From Epiperipatus broadwayi (Eukaryota > Onychophora > Udeonychophora > Euonychophora > Peripatidae), in assembly GCA_028023455.1 (NCBI GenBank), contig JAQFVV010012530.1, positions 58,001-122,000 on the forward strand: a stretch of 64,000 nt of DNA, in the 5' to 3' direction. The first letter of the stretch is position 1; every line of letters starts with the position of its first letter. The notes under the pieces were generated by a model, which was not told the DNA's origin, made no database searches, and saw nothing but the letters and a program-made list of their open reading frames with translations. Positions 1-12,492 of this stretch are shown here, one piece after another. A program made the translations under genes and the position numbers.

Positions 1-2038
1 CATTGGTCCATTGTTTTTCAAATGGATGATTTTTTTGTGTCAGTTATTCTTATCTTCCTCAATGTAGCCATCCTAATAAAAGAAAAGAGACAAAATAATA
101 ATAATAAAATAAAATTTGAGTCTTATTTTTGTTATTTATACGTCTGTGAAAATCACTACAAAACAAACAAAATGCTCTCAGCATTATGGATTAAATCCAT
201 GGTCATCCAATATAGACAATTTGTTGGATTATTGTACCTATAATAAAATGAAGTAGAACTATTATAGAGGTTGGAGAAAAAAAAGATATAGTTGAGAAAA
301 TAAATATTTTATTTTACTTAACTCTTAATTCAATATCTGCATTATGGGTATGTTTAAATAGAAATTTTATATAGTCTGTTTTATATAGATTTTTGAAAAA
401 TGTCCAGGAGCTGGATTAAGAGCTTTCAGGGGCCAAAGCTGACCTACAGACCAGAGTTTCTCAACCCCCGTTTTAGAAGAATAAAAAAAGAGGAGAGAGG
501 GAAGAAGTTAAAATAAAATAAAATAAAAAGAGCTGTTTTATTAATAATAAAAAGATCTTTTTAAATGTATGATAAAACCCATTTACATGGTGAATAGTAA
601 AAACATGGGTTTTATTTTATTAATGTGTCAGTCATCATTATAGTAATAAACAAATAAGTAAATAATTGAACGACTCTATTGCTCAGGAGTTCATAAGAAA
701 ATTGAGCTCTGGAAAAGCCAGAACTAGAATCAGTACAAGAACCTTATGCTCCAGAGCTTAACACTCTACCCCTGCATTAACCAAGCAGGGTACTGGTAAC
801 AAAAACAAGAAACTGCACAAATATATGAACACTATAATCACCTAAACACACACACGCACACGCGCGCGCACATATATATATATATATTATATATAACCAT
901 TTACAAATCATTAAAATTAAACTTTCATGATTAAACTGATTTTGATTTATTTTTGGAATAGTATTCCTCTTTTTTGTCATTAGTAATGGTTTTAAATTTT
1001 AATTTCAACAGTCTATTTTATTATTACTGATAGAAGATAAAAAGGAAGACCTGCCAGAAAGGTGGGTGGTTTTAATCACCACAATAACGGACAATCTGAC
1101 AACATAAATAGATGATAGTTCATTCTAGAAAAGTTTTAATCATACGACCATCAGTAATCAAGTAAAGACATTTATTTTGTGCATTGTATAAAATCTACTT
1201 ACTATGGATCTCACTTCCTTAGTAAAAACGCCATCCGTATAGATCTGTATTTGAATCCTTCTAAAAAAAATATTGCATTTCCTTCTTATGTTTGTTTCTG
1301 ATTATTAGCTGAATTTAAAACACAAGTAACCGCTTTTTATTAATTAAATGAATGGTTTTAAAATATTCATTAATTTATTTTCAAGTTTTATTTTATTTAA
1401 GAAAATCTCTGCATTCATTCCTGATGTAAGATTTTACAAGCAATTATTGGTTAATTGACTTGAAGTTGCATACATATAATATTGTAGGTGTCATATTTTT
1501 AAATTATCTATGGTAAATCTTGAAGATTTGATTTCTTTCATGGGTAGTGATGTCCAAAATAGATAGAACTGTGTTTGAATTTTCAGCAAAGATATTTTTA
1601 ATTTTGGTATCTTGTTGTTTCAAGAATCTGATGCTATGTTTGATTCGCAATTTACTTTTAGGCCAGAAATTTAGAAGATTGAACTTTTAGAATGACAGTC
1701 AGTCAGAGAGGCAGCAGACCATCTTTTCAAAATTTAAGTCTGTAGATTTTGCAACATGGTATTCTTTTGTCTCCAAGAAACTACAATGCATGAAACTGAC
1801 AATCAACATACTTTTAGGAACTTTAAATTAATCATTCTGAATACCATAACAGTTGCAATAAGAGAAACCATCACTTTTGTTTAGGAATATATTGAAAAAT
1901 ACTGTTTTACCATTAATTGAATACTTCCTTCTCCTTATGATCAATGCCGAATATTAAAACCATCTAGTTATCCTATAGTAGCTAATACAGAATTTCGTTT
2001 ATTTTTACCAGCAATTTGATTTTTATCTGCAACTTGAT
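1..2038. other. AT-rich non-coding stretch
   Basis: No gene is supported here. ORFs are short and low in complexity, and no splice-bounded coding block was recognised. It contains a mixed CA/CG/TA microsatellite at 846-895. A degenerate minus-strand tRNA-like stretch may lie near 680-790, but its boxes are too poor to call. Confidence 0.6.
846..895. repeat. (CA)n-(CG)n-(TA)n compound microsatellite
   Basis: The sequence runs from ACAC through CGCG into TATA dinucleotides without interruption. It is a compound dinucleotide repeat able to adopt alternative DNA structure. No function is implied. Confidence 0.9.
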
Positions 2039-2155
2039 TTTTTTTTTTTCATATGTCATAGCATCAGCCAGGACGTGAACCCACAACCGTCTGCAACCAA
2101 CTACTTGTTTGCAAGGCAACCACGATGACCTCTCGGCTAACAACGCTTGACTGCA
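2039..2155 (-). mobile_element. tRNA-derived SINE (minus strand)
   Basis: Read on the minus strand there is an A-box-like TTAGCCGAGAGG, a B-box-like GGGTTCACGTCC about 50 bp later, then TATGACATATG and an A-rich tail (the T run at 2039-2050 on the plus strand). This is the layout of a Pol III-transcribed tRNA-derived SINE mobilised by LINE machinery. It shares the ACATAT-plus-A tail with the copies at 17.3 kb and 41.4 kb. The body is short and the anticodon arm is not intact, so it is not a functional tRNA. Confidence 0.7.
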
Positions 2156-3500
2156 ACTTGGTTTTGAGTCTCAATAATAACCTTCCAACAATTCTCTAAT
2201 AACTTTCTGAAAATTATTCCTCCTTTTATAGATAAATCAAAACCAGGTCTTTCTAATTATTCCATCTGGCCAGGAGTTGTTGATAAACATCTTATTGTTG
2301 TTAAATATTTTAATTCTGTTTCTAATCTTGTTTACTGAATGTCAAATAATATCTTTTCTTAAAACAATATATCTCTTATTTACAAATAATTAGTCTTTTC
2401 ACGCTCTCTATTAATTTTTATAAAAATATGCATTTAAAGAATTTACATCTTTAATATAATTGTTAATAATCCAACATGCTTTTTGCATTTTCAATACTTC
2501 AATTACGTTTCTTAACCTATATGTTTGAGAATAGGGGCATGCATATACCGAATTTGGTTTACAAAACAAACCTCTTGTTACCCACAAATGACATTTTGCC
2601 ATGTCTTTGGTATGTTTTTCCCTTTAAATTGAATTTATACGATCATGAATACTTTTAACAGCATCTACACACACACATACAATTCGGTTTTAGGATAACA
2701 TTTTAATAATCACTATGAATTTCTACAGGTTACTGAAGCAATTCATGTCTGTATATGATTCCCTAAACACATATGTATGAGACACATTCTATACATTGTT
2801 TACATTTATCTACTTTTTTTAAAATTTCATGATAACACTTTTAAACCTGAGATATTATAACATTAATATTCCTAGTACTGGATTCATCTTATCCTATTTC
2901 ATATTTTTATACATAAGCATGCACAATAGCTTGGAAAGGCTGATTTTAAATGTATTACAATTATAAACATAGCGCTATATAAAATAAATGCTTACATACA
3001 TAAGCATGGTAACTTCATTACAATAATCACAGTATATGTATGAATACCTGTTATTATTTATTATATATGGATTCATTTTAGTTTGATAAATGTTAATGTT
3101 ATTTACATATAATTTTTTTTGTAGTCTAAGGAAATAGTATTATGATTTTTTTCTAGACAAAATCTAAAGCATAAGTCCAGAAATACATCAAGTTAAACAC
3201 TTTTTTAAAATCCTTTTTATGCCATAAATCTATTTGATTATTTTCATTTATTATATCCTTTCAGTACACAATCACCAAATCAATTTTGTTTGTTAGTTCC
3301 AATATTCTATTTTTATATTTTATATTTTCCTCATCAAAAGAAATTTCATCTCTTTATCTCCATTCAACTTTACATTTTCTCTATTCTTTATAGAAATTTA
3401 TCTTATTCTTTTTTTAACATCCTACAGTACAAAAATAAATATCCAATAGGTTCTTTTCCATTTTTACCTAAACTGTATATATATATATATATATATATAT

Positions 3501-3517
3501 ATCTTTTTACAGGAACA

Positions 3518-3555
<38 letters not shown>

Positions 3556-3572
3556 TGTTCCTGTAAAAAGAT
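3501..3572. repeat. 72-bp palindrome with (TA)n centre
   Basis: The 20 bases at 3501-3520 are the exact reverse complement of 3553-3572, and the (TA)n run between them is self-complementary, so the whole 72 bp can form one hairpin or cruciform. A further (TA)n run lies to the left. It sits just beyond the 3' tail of the LINE remnant that starts at about 3584. It may be a target-site or repair product, or the end of a small TA-inserting element. Confidence 0.9.
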
Positions 3573-3583
3573 GCCTATTTCAC

Positions 3584-6285
3584 TGATGTGATGTGATGCA
3601 TTGGAACTTCTTATATGAAGTCAGGAATCTCTCAGAAACTATGCCCAGAGAAACCTGTTAGCCACTTTATCTTCCCCTTTCCATTCTCCACCCTAAGTTT
3701 TCCCATAATCCACTCCATGCCATTTCCACAACATAATCTTTGTCAACTCCATGGCCTTCATAGGGAAATTTCCCTTATCTTTTCCCAAACCCAGCATAAA
3801 AACCAATAACTCACTTTCTGTATAATCACTTTGTTCATATTTATTCTTCCATAACATCATTATTTGTACCCTTTCTGCTTCCAAGCATTTACATTGAAGT
3901 AACAGATTTGTAATATTTTCTATGCCTTCCTTACATAACTTGCAGATTAAATCAGCCATATTTTTCCATTTACGGGTATATTCCCTTGTCGCTAATGATC
4001 CTGTTTGAGCCTTAAACAATAAACTTTCCTTACTATTATCATAAATTAACTCATATCCAATGTTCTGTTTACTTCTATATACTCTCCATACTAGTTCTCC
4101 ATCTCTCCAACTTCCTATTCTTTATTAATACATCTATTCTTCTATTCCACTCTTTACCACTATAACACTCAACAATCCTCCTAACACAATCATCCCACCT
4201 TTTGTACAAATATACTGGCATAAATTTTTTATCCAAATCTTCTGCATACCACATTACCTTTCTCACCCATCTTGTTGCCTGCCCTTTACTTGTAACCCAA
4301 TTAATACTATTTTGGCTATTTTTTTATTATCCATAAACTACAATCTACCAAAAATTTTCAATTTGCTTTTTGTATCTCTCATATAAAACTTGACCATCTC
4401 ATTTCTCCTTGAATTGCCTCCTTTGTTGTCCACACCTCTGCATCTAATGCATGTCTTCCTACTTCCCTTTGTACTTTTTCTAAGTAATATAATATCCCTT
4501 TACTAACACATAACACATCATTGCCATATGTTAACCCTGTTACTGTCACTCCCTTCTATACAATTCTAGCTACATCAAATTTATTATATGAAAACACTGT
4601 TACTTTCTTTATCAGTCCCTTTCATTTCTTTGTTTAATTTATCAATTTTTTTTCTCCCATTCATCCAAGCAATTTTTCTGATTACTCAAGATGATTCCCA
4701 ATTAACTATATCTATTCACCACACTTAACTTTATATCCCCCAATAAGAAATCTTTATCTTCTTTTTCCCCAGTATTCACCATCATTATATTTTCTATTTC
4801 TTCACTAAATTTAATCCTCATATCTTTACCCACCCTTGCACATGTCTTCAGCATAACTTTCATATCTACTTTTCTTTCTGCACACAAAAAGACACCATCT
4901 GCAAAAAAAGACCTGATAATGTAAATACTCCCTTGCTACCTATTAACAGTATCTCTATGCCTCTTCCTAGTCTTTCTATTGCTCTCTCCATTTCATTCAA
5001 ATACAACAAAAATAAAATAGGTGAAAAAGGGCATCCTTGCCTTAGACCCACCCCATTTTTAACTTTAACTGATTCTAGACCCCCTAATTGATATGTATAG
5101 TAATTATTTTCATATAATTTCTTAATAATATCCACTAAAGCTTCATCCATTCCCAAATTTGCTAAACTTATCCATAATCTATTTCTATTTACTCCATCAT
5201 ATGCCTTCTCTATATCTATAAAAGTCATATATAACTGTCTACCTGAATTTCTACGCATATCCATAAGTTATGTAACTGAAATAAACTATCTCTCTATACG
5301 TCTATTTGACCTAAAATCTCTTTGCATTTCCCCCACTACATTATTTTCTTTCATCCATTTTGCAACTCTTTCCAGCCACCATATATGAAAAAACTTAATA
5401 TAAAACTGATGTTACCACTATCAGTCTATAATTGTTTAACTTTGTTATGATCCTTACCCTTTCCTTTAAATAATAATCTTACTCCCATATTACTCCAACT
5501 ACCCTGAAAAACTCTCTTCTGTGCTATCTTATTAAAATATGATAATAGCTTTACTTTTGCTCTATGCCCTAAATTCATTACAATCTCTGCTGCTCATCCA
5601 TCTAAACCTCTTGCCTTACCACTTTTCAATTTCTTACCTGCCTCATTCAGTTCATTTTCTGTACACTTAATATTCCCATTACTATATGCTTTCATATTTT
5701 CTATCCCTCTGTCTTTCACATCTAACATCTTTATTATATCTATTACATACATATTCAAGATTCTCTTTAATTCCTCTCTAGAGCTACACTCTATTCCCTC
5801 CTCATCCATTAGTACTATCTCTCTCTCTCCCCTACATTTCTCCTTTTAATGTAATTCCAAAATTTTTTACTCCCATTTCATCCACTTTAATTAATATCAT
5901 CCAATAATTTACTATTCAGTTTCATTCTCTCTATATAAATTATCTATTTTAGCTAACTTCTTCTTTTGTAAGTACTTTTCCCATTTAGCATTTACATCTT
6001 TTTCACTTTCTTTGTTCTTAATAGCACATTTATATTCTCTGCATGCTTTTTCCTCTCTTTTACACTTTTACTAACTCTCATTTTTTATTACTTTTATTCT
6101 TCTGAATATTCTCACCTAAAACCCTCTTTGCCATGTTTTCTATTTCATCACACCAGTCCTCATACTCATTTCCAACCAACTCTTCTATGGTTTTGTATTT
6201 TATACTCTTCCAACTTATTCTTATCATTAACTCTCCATCCACATCTTTCACTATTGTTTCTACTTTTATTTGCCTGCAGCGCCAT
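3584..6285 (-). pseudogene. 5'-truncated, broken LINE reverse transcriptase
   Basis: A non-LTR retrotransposon remnant on the minus strand. From 5' to 3' it shows: a basic EN-RT linker (about 6270-5820); the RT N-terminal part ending KSGKARGLDG (5809-5594); the RT palm with FIDIEKAYD (motif A) and GLRQGCPFSP (motif B) at 5264-4866; a C-terminal region (4887-4702 and 4266-4075); and a final zinc-knuckle-like CKLCKEG...LLQC block (4019-3693). The catalytic FADD region near 4900 has lost one Asp codon and the frame is shifted there, and other stops and frame changes separate the blocks, so it is dead. The 3' tail carries ACATC-type pentamer repeats at about 3585-3598. The clade is not assigned. 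Two 3' fragments of the same family lie at 23.4-24.1 kb. Confidence 0.85.
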
Positions 6286-6289
6286 CTCT

Positions 6290-7798
6290 GAATGAGTGAG
6301 TGAGTTATTTAGCAGTATATTTAGATATTCATCATAAAAGTATTAAAACTTTATATCATAAGTTATGATATGAAGTGTGTTAGTATGTTTTGTATTTTCA
6401 TATATTATCACCAAAGCTTTTCCTACCATGCACAAATTACATTATTTCAATTTGTTTCAGTAATAGTATTATTCAATTTAAAACAAAATTTTATAATAGC
6501 ATATCTTTTCATCGTGGGTACATAGAATCCAGACATACTAGGCCTTACATTTTTGTTGTGAATAGCTAAACTAAACACATGGATTGATTTAAAGATGGAT
6601 CTGTAGGCAACTTCTAGAAAGAACCAATCGCCAGTTATCTCTTCACTGGGGTGCAATTCGAATTTTAGCCCAATTTCGTCTTTTTTCCTTTTTTTTTTTT
6701 GGTAAATCATAATCTCTCTCTCTAGTGTTTTCCTATATCTTTTTTTATTTTATATACATATTTTTTTTTTCTAAAAATTTTCTCTTTTCCAATTATGAAT
6801 CTATATTTTTTATATAACTAACGTATTTATTATATAAATTTTTATATATTAAATTCTCTACCTAAGAGCAAATAATATAGAAATAGTTGTTATTAGCAGT
6901 AGCAACATTGTATATTATAAAACTTTTCTAATTTACCTTGCAAAGTATCGTCAATGTAATATTTTAGTGCCATCTAGCAGTAGTTTTTTAAACTACCCCT
7001 CCCTCTCCCTTCCCCGCACTTTTTTCGTTTACAAATATAAACTTTTTTATTTATAGTGCGTCTAAATATACATTGTATGTTCTGGGAGTGGTCTCAACTC
7101 ATTATTTTGCTACTGGAAAAACCTTTATGAATTAATAACGGAGTCAAAACTAGTTGTTACATCATTTCGAATAATGATTACTAACATCATTATTTTTAAT
7201 ATTTCAATTTTTTTTTTTTTTTTGAAGTCGTCTATTTATAATCTTATTTAATTTGAAAGATATCTGTTTAACAATTGCTTTTATGCTTCTGAATAAATAA
7301 TTTTAACAATTATTATATATATGTATGTGTGTGTCTGTGCGCGTGCGTTCTTTTGCAAAAAAAAAAAAAAGAATTGCTATATATTAGCAAACATTTATAG
7401 ACAAGTAAAGTTATTCTAATTTCAAACGAAAAGAGAGAAAAAAAATTAGAAAAGAATTTGGCAATAACTATATGAATCATCATTCGAATCACAAATACAC
7501 CGTCGTCGATGTCCAGTCTTTAAATCTGGCCTTGTATTGTTTTTTTAATGTTAAAGAGTTCGTATTTTTGCATGCTCATATAAAAACACTAAATATCACA
7601 TGAGCTCATATAAGTATAAATATTGCAAACAAAAAAACAAACAACTAAACTATTAAAATTAAAGTCTGTGTAATTATGTTTGCTTGTTTAAGAACTGAAA
7701 TACGTCTGCACATACTAAGTGTAATGCAAAGTGATGGCTGTTATTATTGAAGCGTTGATCCCTAAAACAACTTTAGTTTCTACATATAATATTACCAG
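6290..7798. other. AT-rich non-coding stretch
   Basis: No gene, SINE box pair or structured repeat is supported. It contains poly(T) at 7208-7223, a GT-rich run at 7325-7348 and an A run at 7357-7371. The 87-aa minus-strand ORF at 6447-6710 has no recognisable domain. Confidence 0.55.
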
Positions 7799-7870
7799 CT
7801 CTGATGAAGACTGGTAGGTAGTTGAAAGTGTTGCCTAATAAATAATAATAAAGAGAAGATTTTGCATTTA
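7795..7870 (+). repeat. Dispersed repeat with hammerhead-like core, copy 1
   Basis: CTGATGA at 7801-7807 is followed by A, a 5-bp stem GACTG/TAGTT with a 5-nt loop, and GAAA, then an AATAAATAATAATAAAG tail. The same arrangement and tail recur at 10489-10570, and the core recurs on the minus strand at 8287-8313. The layout resembles the stem II region of a hammerhead ribozyme, but with an extra A before the stem and no identified cleavage stem. Family membership is seen directly; ribozyme identity is inference. Confidence 0.6.
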
Positions 7871-7944
7871 AAAGAGTATACAAAGAAAAATTGTTTTAAT
7901 TATTTACAATAAAAAAGACATACAGCTTTATTGTTCCGAATTCA

Positions 7945-8042
7945 TAAGAAATTCGAATGCCAGACCTGCAGATGCCATAAACTATCATGAGACTTCCTGA
8001 TCCCAATTCAAATGCTCTACCAACTGTGCCAAACCATCTAGG
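7945..8042 (-). mobile_element. tRNA-derived SINE fragment (minus strand)
   Basis: On the minus strand a near-consensus A box, TGGCACAGTTGGTAGAGC (8031-8014), precedes a weaker B box, GGCATTCGAAT (7962-7952). Spacing is slightly longer than in a true tRNA and the arms do not pair well. It is a different SINE head from those at 2.0, 17.3 and 41.4 kb. Confidence 0.6.
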
Positions 8043-8284
8043 ATTATTTATTATATTCTGAATCCAATCTAAAAAGCTCTATCGCTTTGATAAGCCCATT
8101 GTTAAGGGTAAACTTAAGCTGACATGACACCAATCAGATTTAAGATTTCTTTGTTCATTTTTTTTTTCATCTTCATGCACTTCTTAATAACTAAAATTGT
8201 TCAGGGTTTAGTTATACATGATACTTTTTTATACACTTTTTTAAATACTAAATATTATCTTTATTATTGTTTGATAGCTAATAG

Positions 8285-8310
8285 TTTTGACTGTCCAGCA
8301 ATCTTCATCA

Positions 8311-8352
<42 letters not shown>
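8285..8352 (-). repeat. Hammerhead-like core, copy 2, with (AT)n
   Basis: On the minus strand CTGATGA is followed by A, GATTG, loop CTGGA, CAGTC (the stem pairs fully with one G-U), then AAAAC in place of GAAAC. An (AT)n run occupies 8313-8349 immediately upstream in the minus sense. Same family as 7795-7870 and 10485-10572. Confidence 0.55.
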
Positions 8353-8544
8353 GTAAATGACTATAATACAACATATTAATTTATGTACATATTTTTAATA
8401 TATATAACTTTCTTTTTATTTATACATCTAATTGTTTTAATTTTGTTAATTTTATATTCAATTTTATCATATATATTATTACTATTATCTGTATTATTAT
8501 TATTATTCAATATCGAGTTCTAAACTTTAAATTAAACATAGCTC

Positions 8545-10085
8545 AATATATATGTAAACAAAGTGAGTAAATCATCCTCCACCAGGCTATGATTTAAAAG
8601 CACTCTAAATGTTGAACAAAGGAATCAAGAATAGAATGAATCCACCTACTCTTGATAGCTCTGATGTCTATAAGCATACTTTTGTTAATATTGTTGGTAA
8701 TTCAGAGTGAAACTAATTTATCAATCAGATGGAATGTGGCACACAAGAGTTATTAAACTCATAATTAATTAAAAAAGATTGGAGACAGCATCTCACTTTT
8801 AAAACCTTGATTGTAATAATTTAAAAAAATTTAATATGTAAACTTTATGTTAAACATAACTTAATGCATATGTAAACAAAGAGAATAAATAGCCCTCCAT
8901 CAGGTTACGATTTAAAAGCACTCTAAATGTTGAACAAAGAAATCAAGAATAACTCTGATCTATTTCTAAACATATCTTTGTCAATGTATACATTGAGTTA
9001 TGTTTAATTCAAGCTTGTTTAATTATTATAATCAAGGTGTTAAAATTGAAATGCTGACTCAAGTCTTATATAATTAGTTATGAGTTTAATAACTATTAAG
9101 TGCCATATTCCATCTGTTTGATAAATTGGTTTCACTCTGAGTTACCAACAATGTCAGAGCTATCAAAAACAGATGGATTTATTCCAGGAGTAGGCAATTG
9201 TTTTGGCTAAGGAGCTGCAACGGTTGGTGGAGGCCCACATCGGGGGCCACTTTGTGGAAGTGAAGGTTAGCGGAGGGCCACACCTTTTTTTCATGACACA
9301 ATAAACACACTGCTTTATTCCCTATATTACCAAAGAAATATTTGTCCATTTTTCATTAAACACACGACATTCATCACCAATTTTACATTTTTTTTGGAGG
9401 GTTCATGGTTTCACTAAAGTTGGAAATGTATATATTTGCTAATGCAAAGACAAAATTGAAATTAACCAGATCAACTGGAAAAACACTGCACATTGTATCT
9501 ACACTATGCATGTGTATTGACATGGCCATCCTAGTGGAAAATATGAGACAAATCTTCAGTTGTGCATGGGAAGGAAATCTCAGTTCAAAGTGGATTTTTC
9601 TGATTGTCTTAGCAGGCCACATAAAAACTCTTAGTGGGCCGCATGTCACCCTCAGGCCACTATTACCCCTCCCCCCTGATTTGTTCTATTCTTGATTCTT
9701 TGATCAATATTTAGAGTGCTTTTAAGTCATAGCCTGGGGAAAAGTGATTTACTCCCTTTGTTTACATATACCTTGCCCCATGTTTAATTTAAAATTTACA
9801 TATTAAATCTTGTTTAATTATTACAATCAAGGTGTTAAAAGTGAGAAGCTATTTCCAACCATGTATAATTAATTATAGTTTAATAACTCTTAAGTGCTAT
9901 ATTCCATCTGATTGATAAATTGGTTTCACTCTGAATTACAAACAATTTTGACAAATATATGGTTATAAATATCAGAGTTACCAAGAATAAGTGGATTCAT
10001 TCTATTCTTGATTTTTTTGTTCAACCTTTAGAGTGTTTTTAAGTCATAGCCTGGGGGTGGGTGATTTACTCACTTTGTTTAAATA
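8545..10085. repeat. Cluster of alternating-orientation repeat copies
   Basis: A ~300-bp repeat containing GTAAACAAAG, a block like GCACTCTAAATGTTGAAC, and CAATCAGATGGAATG occurs forward at about 8550-8830, partly forward at 8870-8960, inverted at about 9000-9176 continuing after an insertion at 9687-9790, and inverted again at about 9800-10080. The copies are clearly homologous but diverged. The family is not recognised and no coding capacity is seen. The arrangement gives a large fold-back. The inverted copy is split by the hAT-type element at 9185-9678, which therefore inserted later. Confidence 0.7.
9185..9678. mobile_element. Non-autonomous hAT-type element (MITE)
   Basis: The element starts CAGGAGTAGGCAATTG and ends in a sequence whose reverse complement is CAGGGGGGAGGGGTAATAG, with GGCC-rich subterminal blocks at both ends, as in non-autonomous hAT elements. 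It is flanked by ATTTATTC (9177-9184) and ATTTGTTC (9679-9686), an 8-bp target duplication with one mismatch, the size expected for hAT. Length is 494 bp. There is no transposase; two overlapping antisense ORFs of 88 and 96 codons inside show no domain and are not called. It interrupts an older repeat copy. Confidence 0.8.
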
Positions 10086-10484
10086 TTGACATTTATTTTT
10101 CTATTTTTTATATGTCTTGCATTCTTTTATATATGATTTTTATTTTCTTATTTTTAATTATTATATATATATTGTTTAATAATGCAGAATTAAAAAAGGT
10201 AAAATATAAATGTTAAAACAAAAAGAATATAAGACTCAAAAATTAAAAAATAAAGATCACATATAAAAGAATTCAAGAGATTAAATAATAAAAACATAAG
10301 CAAATCAAATATTAAATCAAAAAAATGTAAAGAATTTAGAGATATATAAAATAAGTTATAGATATTAAAAATTATAATAAATATAAAAGCACAGCATAAA
10401 GGACTTCATTAATTTTCATTTTTGATTATATTAAAAATTATCTATATAAATTAATGAATATTTGTATTCATACATATATAAAAC
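10086..10484. other. AT-rich spacer
   Basis: Very A/T-rich sequence with no feature that can be supported. Confidence 0.6.
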
Positions 10485-10572
10485 ATCTCTGATGATGACT
10501 GCTGGATATTCGAAACTGTTAACCAATAAATAATAATAAAGATAAGATTTTGAAGAAAAGTTTTATTTATGT
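10485..10572 (+). repeat. Hammerhead-like core, copy 3
   Basis: CTGATGA at 10489-10495, a GACTG...TATTC stem with one mismatch around loop CTGGA, then GAAAC and the same AATAAATAATAATAAAG tail as copy 1 at 7795. The tail shared between copies 1 and 3 shows that the repeat is longer than the core itself. Confidence 0.6.
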
Positions 10573-11104
10573 ATATTAATAAGATAATAAATGTGAAAGA
10601 AGTAAAAAAGGAAAAGAAGAAACAACATAAATCATACAATATAGCAGACAAATGAAACAACAAAAATGCAATAGATCAGTAAATTTTCAATTGCTTTCAG
10701 TAAAGAAGAAAACCTAACTATAAACTGAGGCTCATTTGGGACAGAAATTAATGCAAATATTACTGGGTCACATACAGAACAGCAATTCATCATTGGAATA
10801 GCTCTGATGTAATGTACATTGCCCATTTATTGCAGTAATATAGTCTGTCATATTTATGTTCAGAGCAAAAAATTGCTGATGGCAAATGATATCAGATCTT
10901 TTATGAAGCAAACCAATGAGATAGAAAGAATTTGATTTTATAGCAACCATTCACAGCATTCTTCAACTTCACAGTTGCAATTCTACCAATCAGAATGGCA
11001 ACAAACTTTTAATAACTTTTGTAAATATGTTACTATAAATAGATTTAATAAATGTTTTGATATTATTTTAATTGTATCTGGATTTATCTATTAGCCAAAA
11101 ATAT

Positions 11105-11985
11105 TATTTCCCAAAGCAAAATATATGAGAGAGTACCCAAAAGTAACAGGATCATTCTCTAGTTTGTGCACCTACTGTAGTATATTCTTTTGCTATTACT
11201 TCTTGCAGCAATCCTTCTGAATCAATCTGCCAAATGACATCACTATGTGAAGCTGTGATGTCATGTAGCACATTTTTTTGTAAAATGTGTTTCACGTATT
11301 TGGAAATTTTTATAATGACTGAAAAGTTCAAACAATGTGAAATTATGTTTTCATTAAACAATTGTAACGTTTGAAAAAAATTACAAGCAAGTTGATTTCA
11401 TAAAAATACAAATTTATGAGTGTTTTAATTGAAATGTAAAATTCATCACAGCCCTAAAAAGCTTGGCAAGTGAAGTCCAAAGTCAAAACAATGCTGATTT
11501 TTTTTATGCAAATGGCATTTTTTTCTCAGATTTAGTTTGAAATGATCAGGTATTTTATCTGCAAATACTGAAACATTTACATGATGTGGTAAAATGTAAA
11601 GTGCAGACTTCATTTTGCCAAAGTGTCATCTCTCAAAGCTTTAAGATTGAAATACTTTTTAATTAAATTCAACATGATTCAGCTTATCTATCAGCCATAT
11701 TCATTTAATCTCACTTTGTGCAATTTTGTTTTATTATCTCAAATGAAAAAATGTCACTTTTTTTATTTGTGAACTGCTAACAGGTGAAAAAAAATGCCAC
11801 AGGCATTAAAAGACATCATTTTGCAAGTGTTTTCAAAGTACCTTGAAAAATAAAAAACACATTTAGACTGGTATATTGCATCAAATGTACAGTAATTTGG
11901 AAGTGATTAAATTTATAACACTTAAAAATCAATAAACATTTTTTAATCATAAAATGTTGATTACTTTTGAGTATCCCTTGGATAT
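11105..11985. mobile_element. Possible decayed Tc1/mariner-like element
   Basis: The left end AGTACCCAAAAGTAAC (about 11134) and the right end, whose reverse complement is GATACTCAAAAGTAAT (about 11976), match at about 12 of 16 positions and enclose ~850 bp, as in decayed mariner-type elements. The only long ORF inside (69 codons, minus, 11361-11152) shows no transposase motif that I can identify. It could instead be chance similarity of AT-rich ends. Confidence 0.35.
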
Positions 11986-12490
11986 TCACAACACTGGCAG
12001 AAATAATGATTTAAACAGTACCTAGCTTTTGATAAATCAATATACTGCTCACTCATGCCATTATTCAATCACAACACATGTAAAATAGAACCAATTTTGT
12101 TTGTGAACAGAATTCTTTATTAGATACGCAAATATGACAATGATATTTCAAGACTCGAAATCAATTTTAATGGAGTTGTTTCTACTGCCTGATTTAAGTA
12201 ATACCTACATTGCTTAATCTCTTAATACTCTTGAGAATTTCCAATTCATTTAATCATTATATAATAATTTAAAGCAATGTTTAATAATTACTATGTAATG
12301 ATTAGAAAATGATGAAATTTTCAAACACCATCTAAATTAAATATCTTGCTTAGAATATCATCTCATCATTCAGTTCACAATTGAAACTAATTATAACCTG
12401 TATTTTTATATTGGACTATTTCCATTATCTAATATGCGTGTTGAATGTCTTTAGAAAAGTTTAATTTTTAGTTAAATATTCCAAATGCAT
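11986..12490. other. Non-coding spacer
   Basis: AT-rich; nothing recognised. Confidence 0.55.
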
Positions 12491-12492
12491 TC

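Noticed and set aside
2060-2150. True tRNA genes at the A/B-box sites (2.1, 8.0, 12.7, 17.3, 41.4 kb)
   Set aside because: The cloverleaf arms do not pair, spacing is off, and most copies carry A-rich or ACATAT tails, so they are SINEs rather than functional tRNAs.
3290-3553. 87-aa ORF
   Set aside because: It starts at TTG, is mostly I/Y/F and ends in translated (TA)n microsatellite.
9383-9695. Overlapping 88-aa (minus) and 96-aa (plus) ORFs
   Set aside because: They lie wholly on or across a non-autonomous hAT-type MITE, have no domain, and open frames on both strands reflect the local composition.
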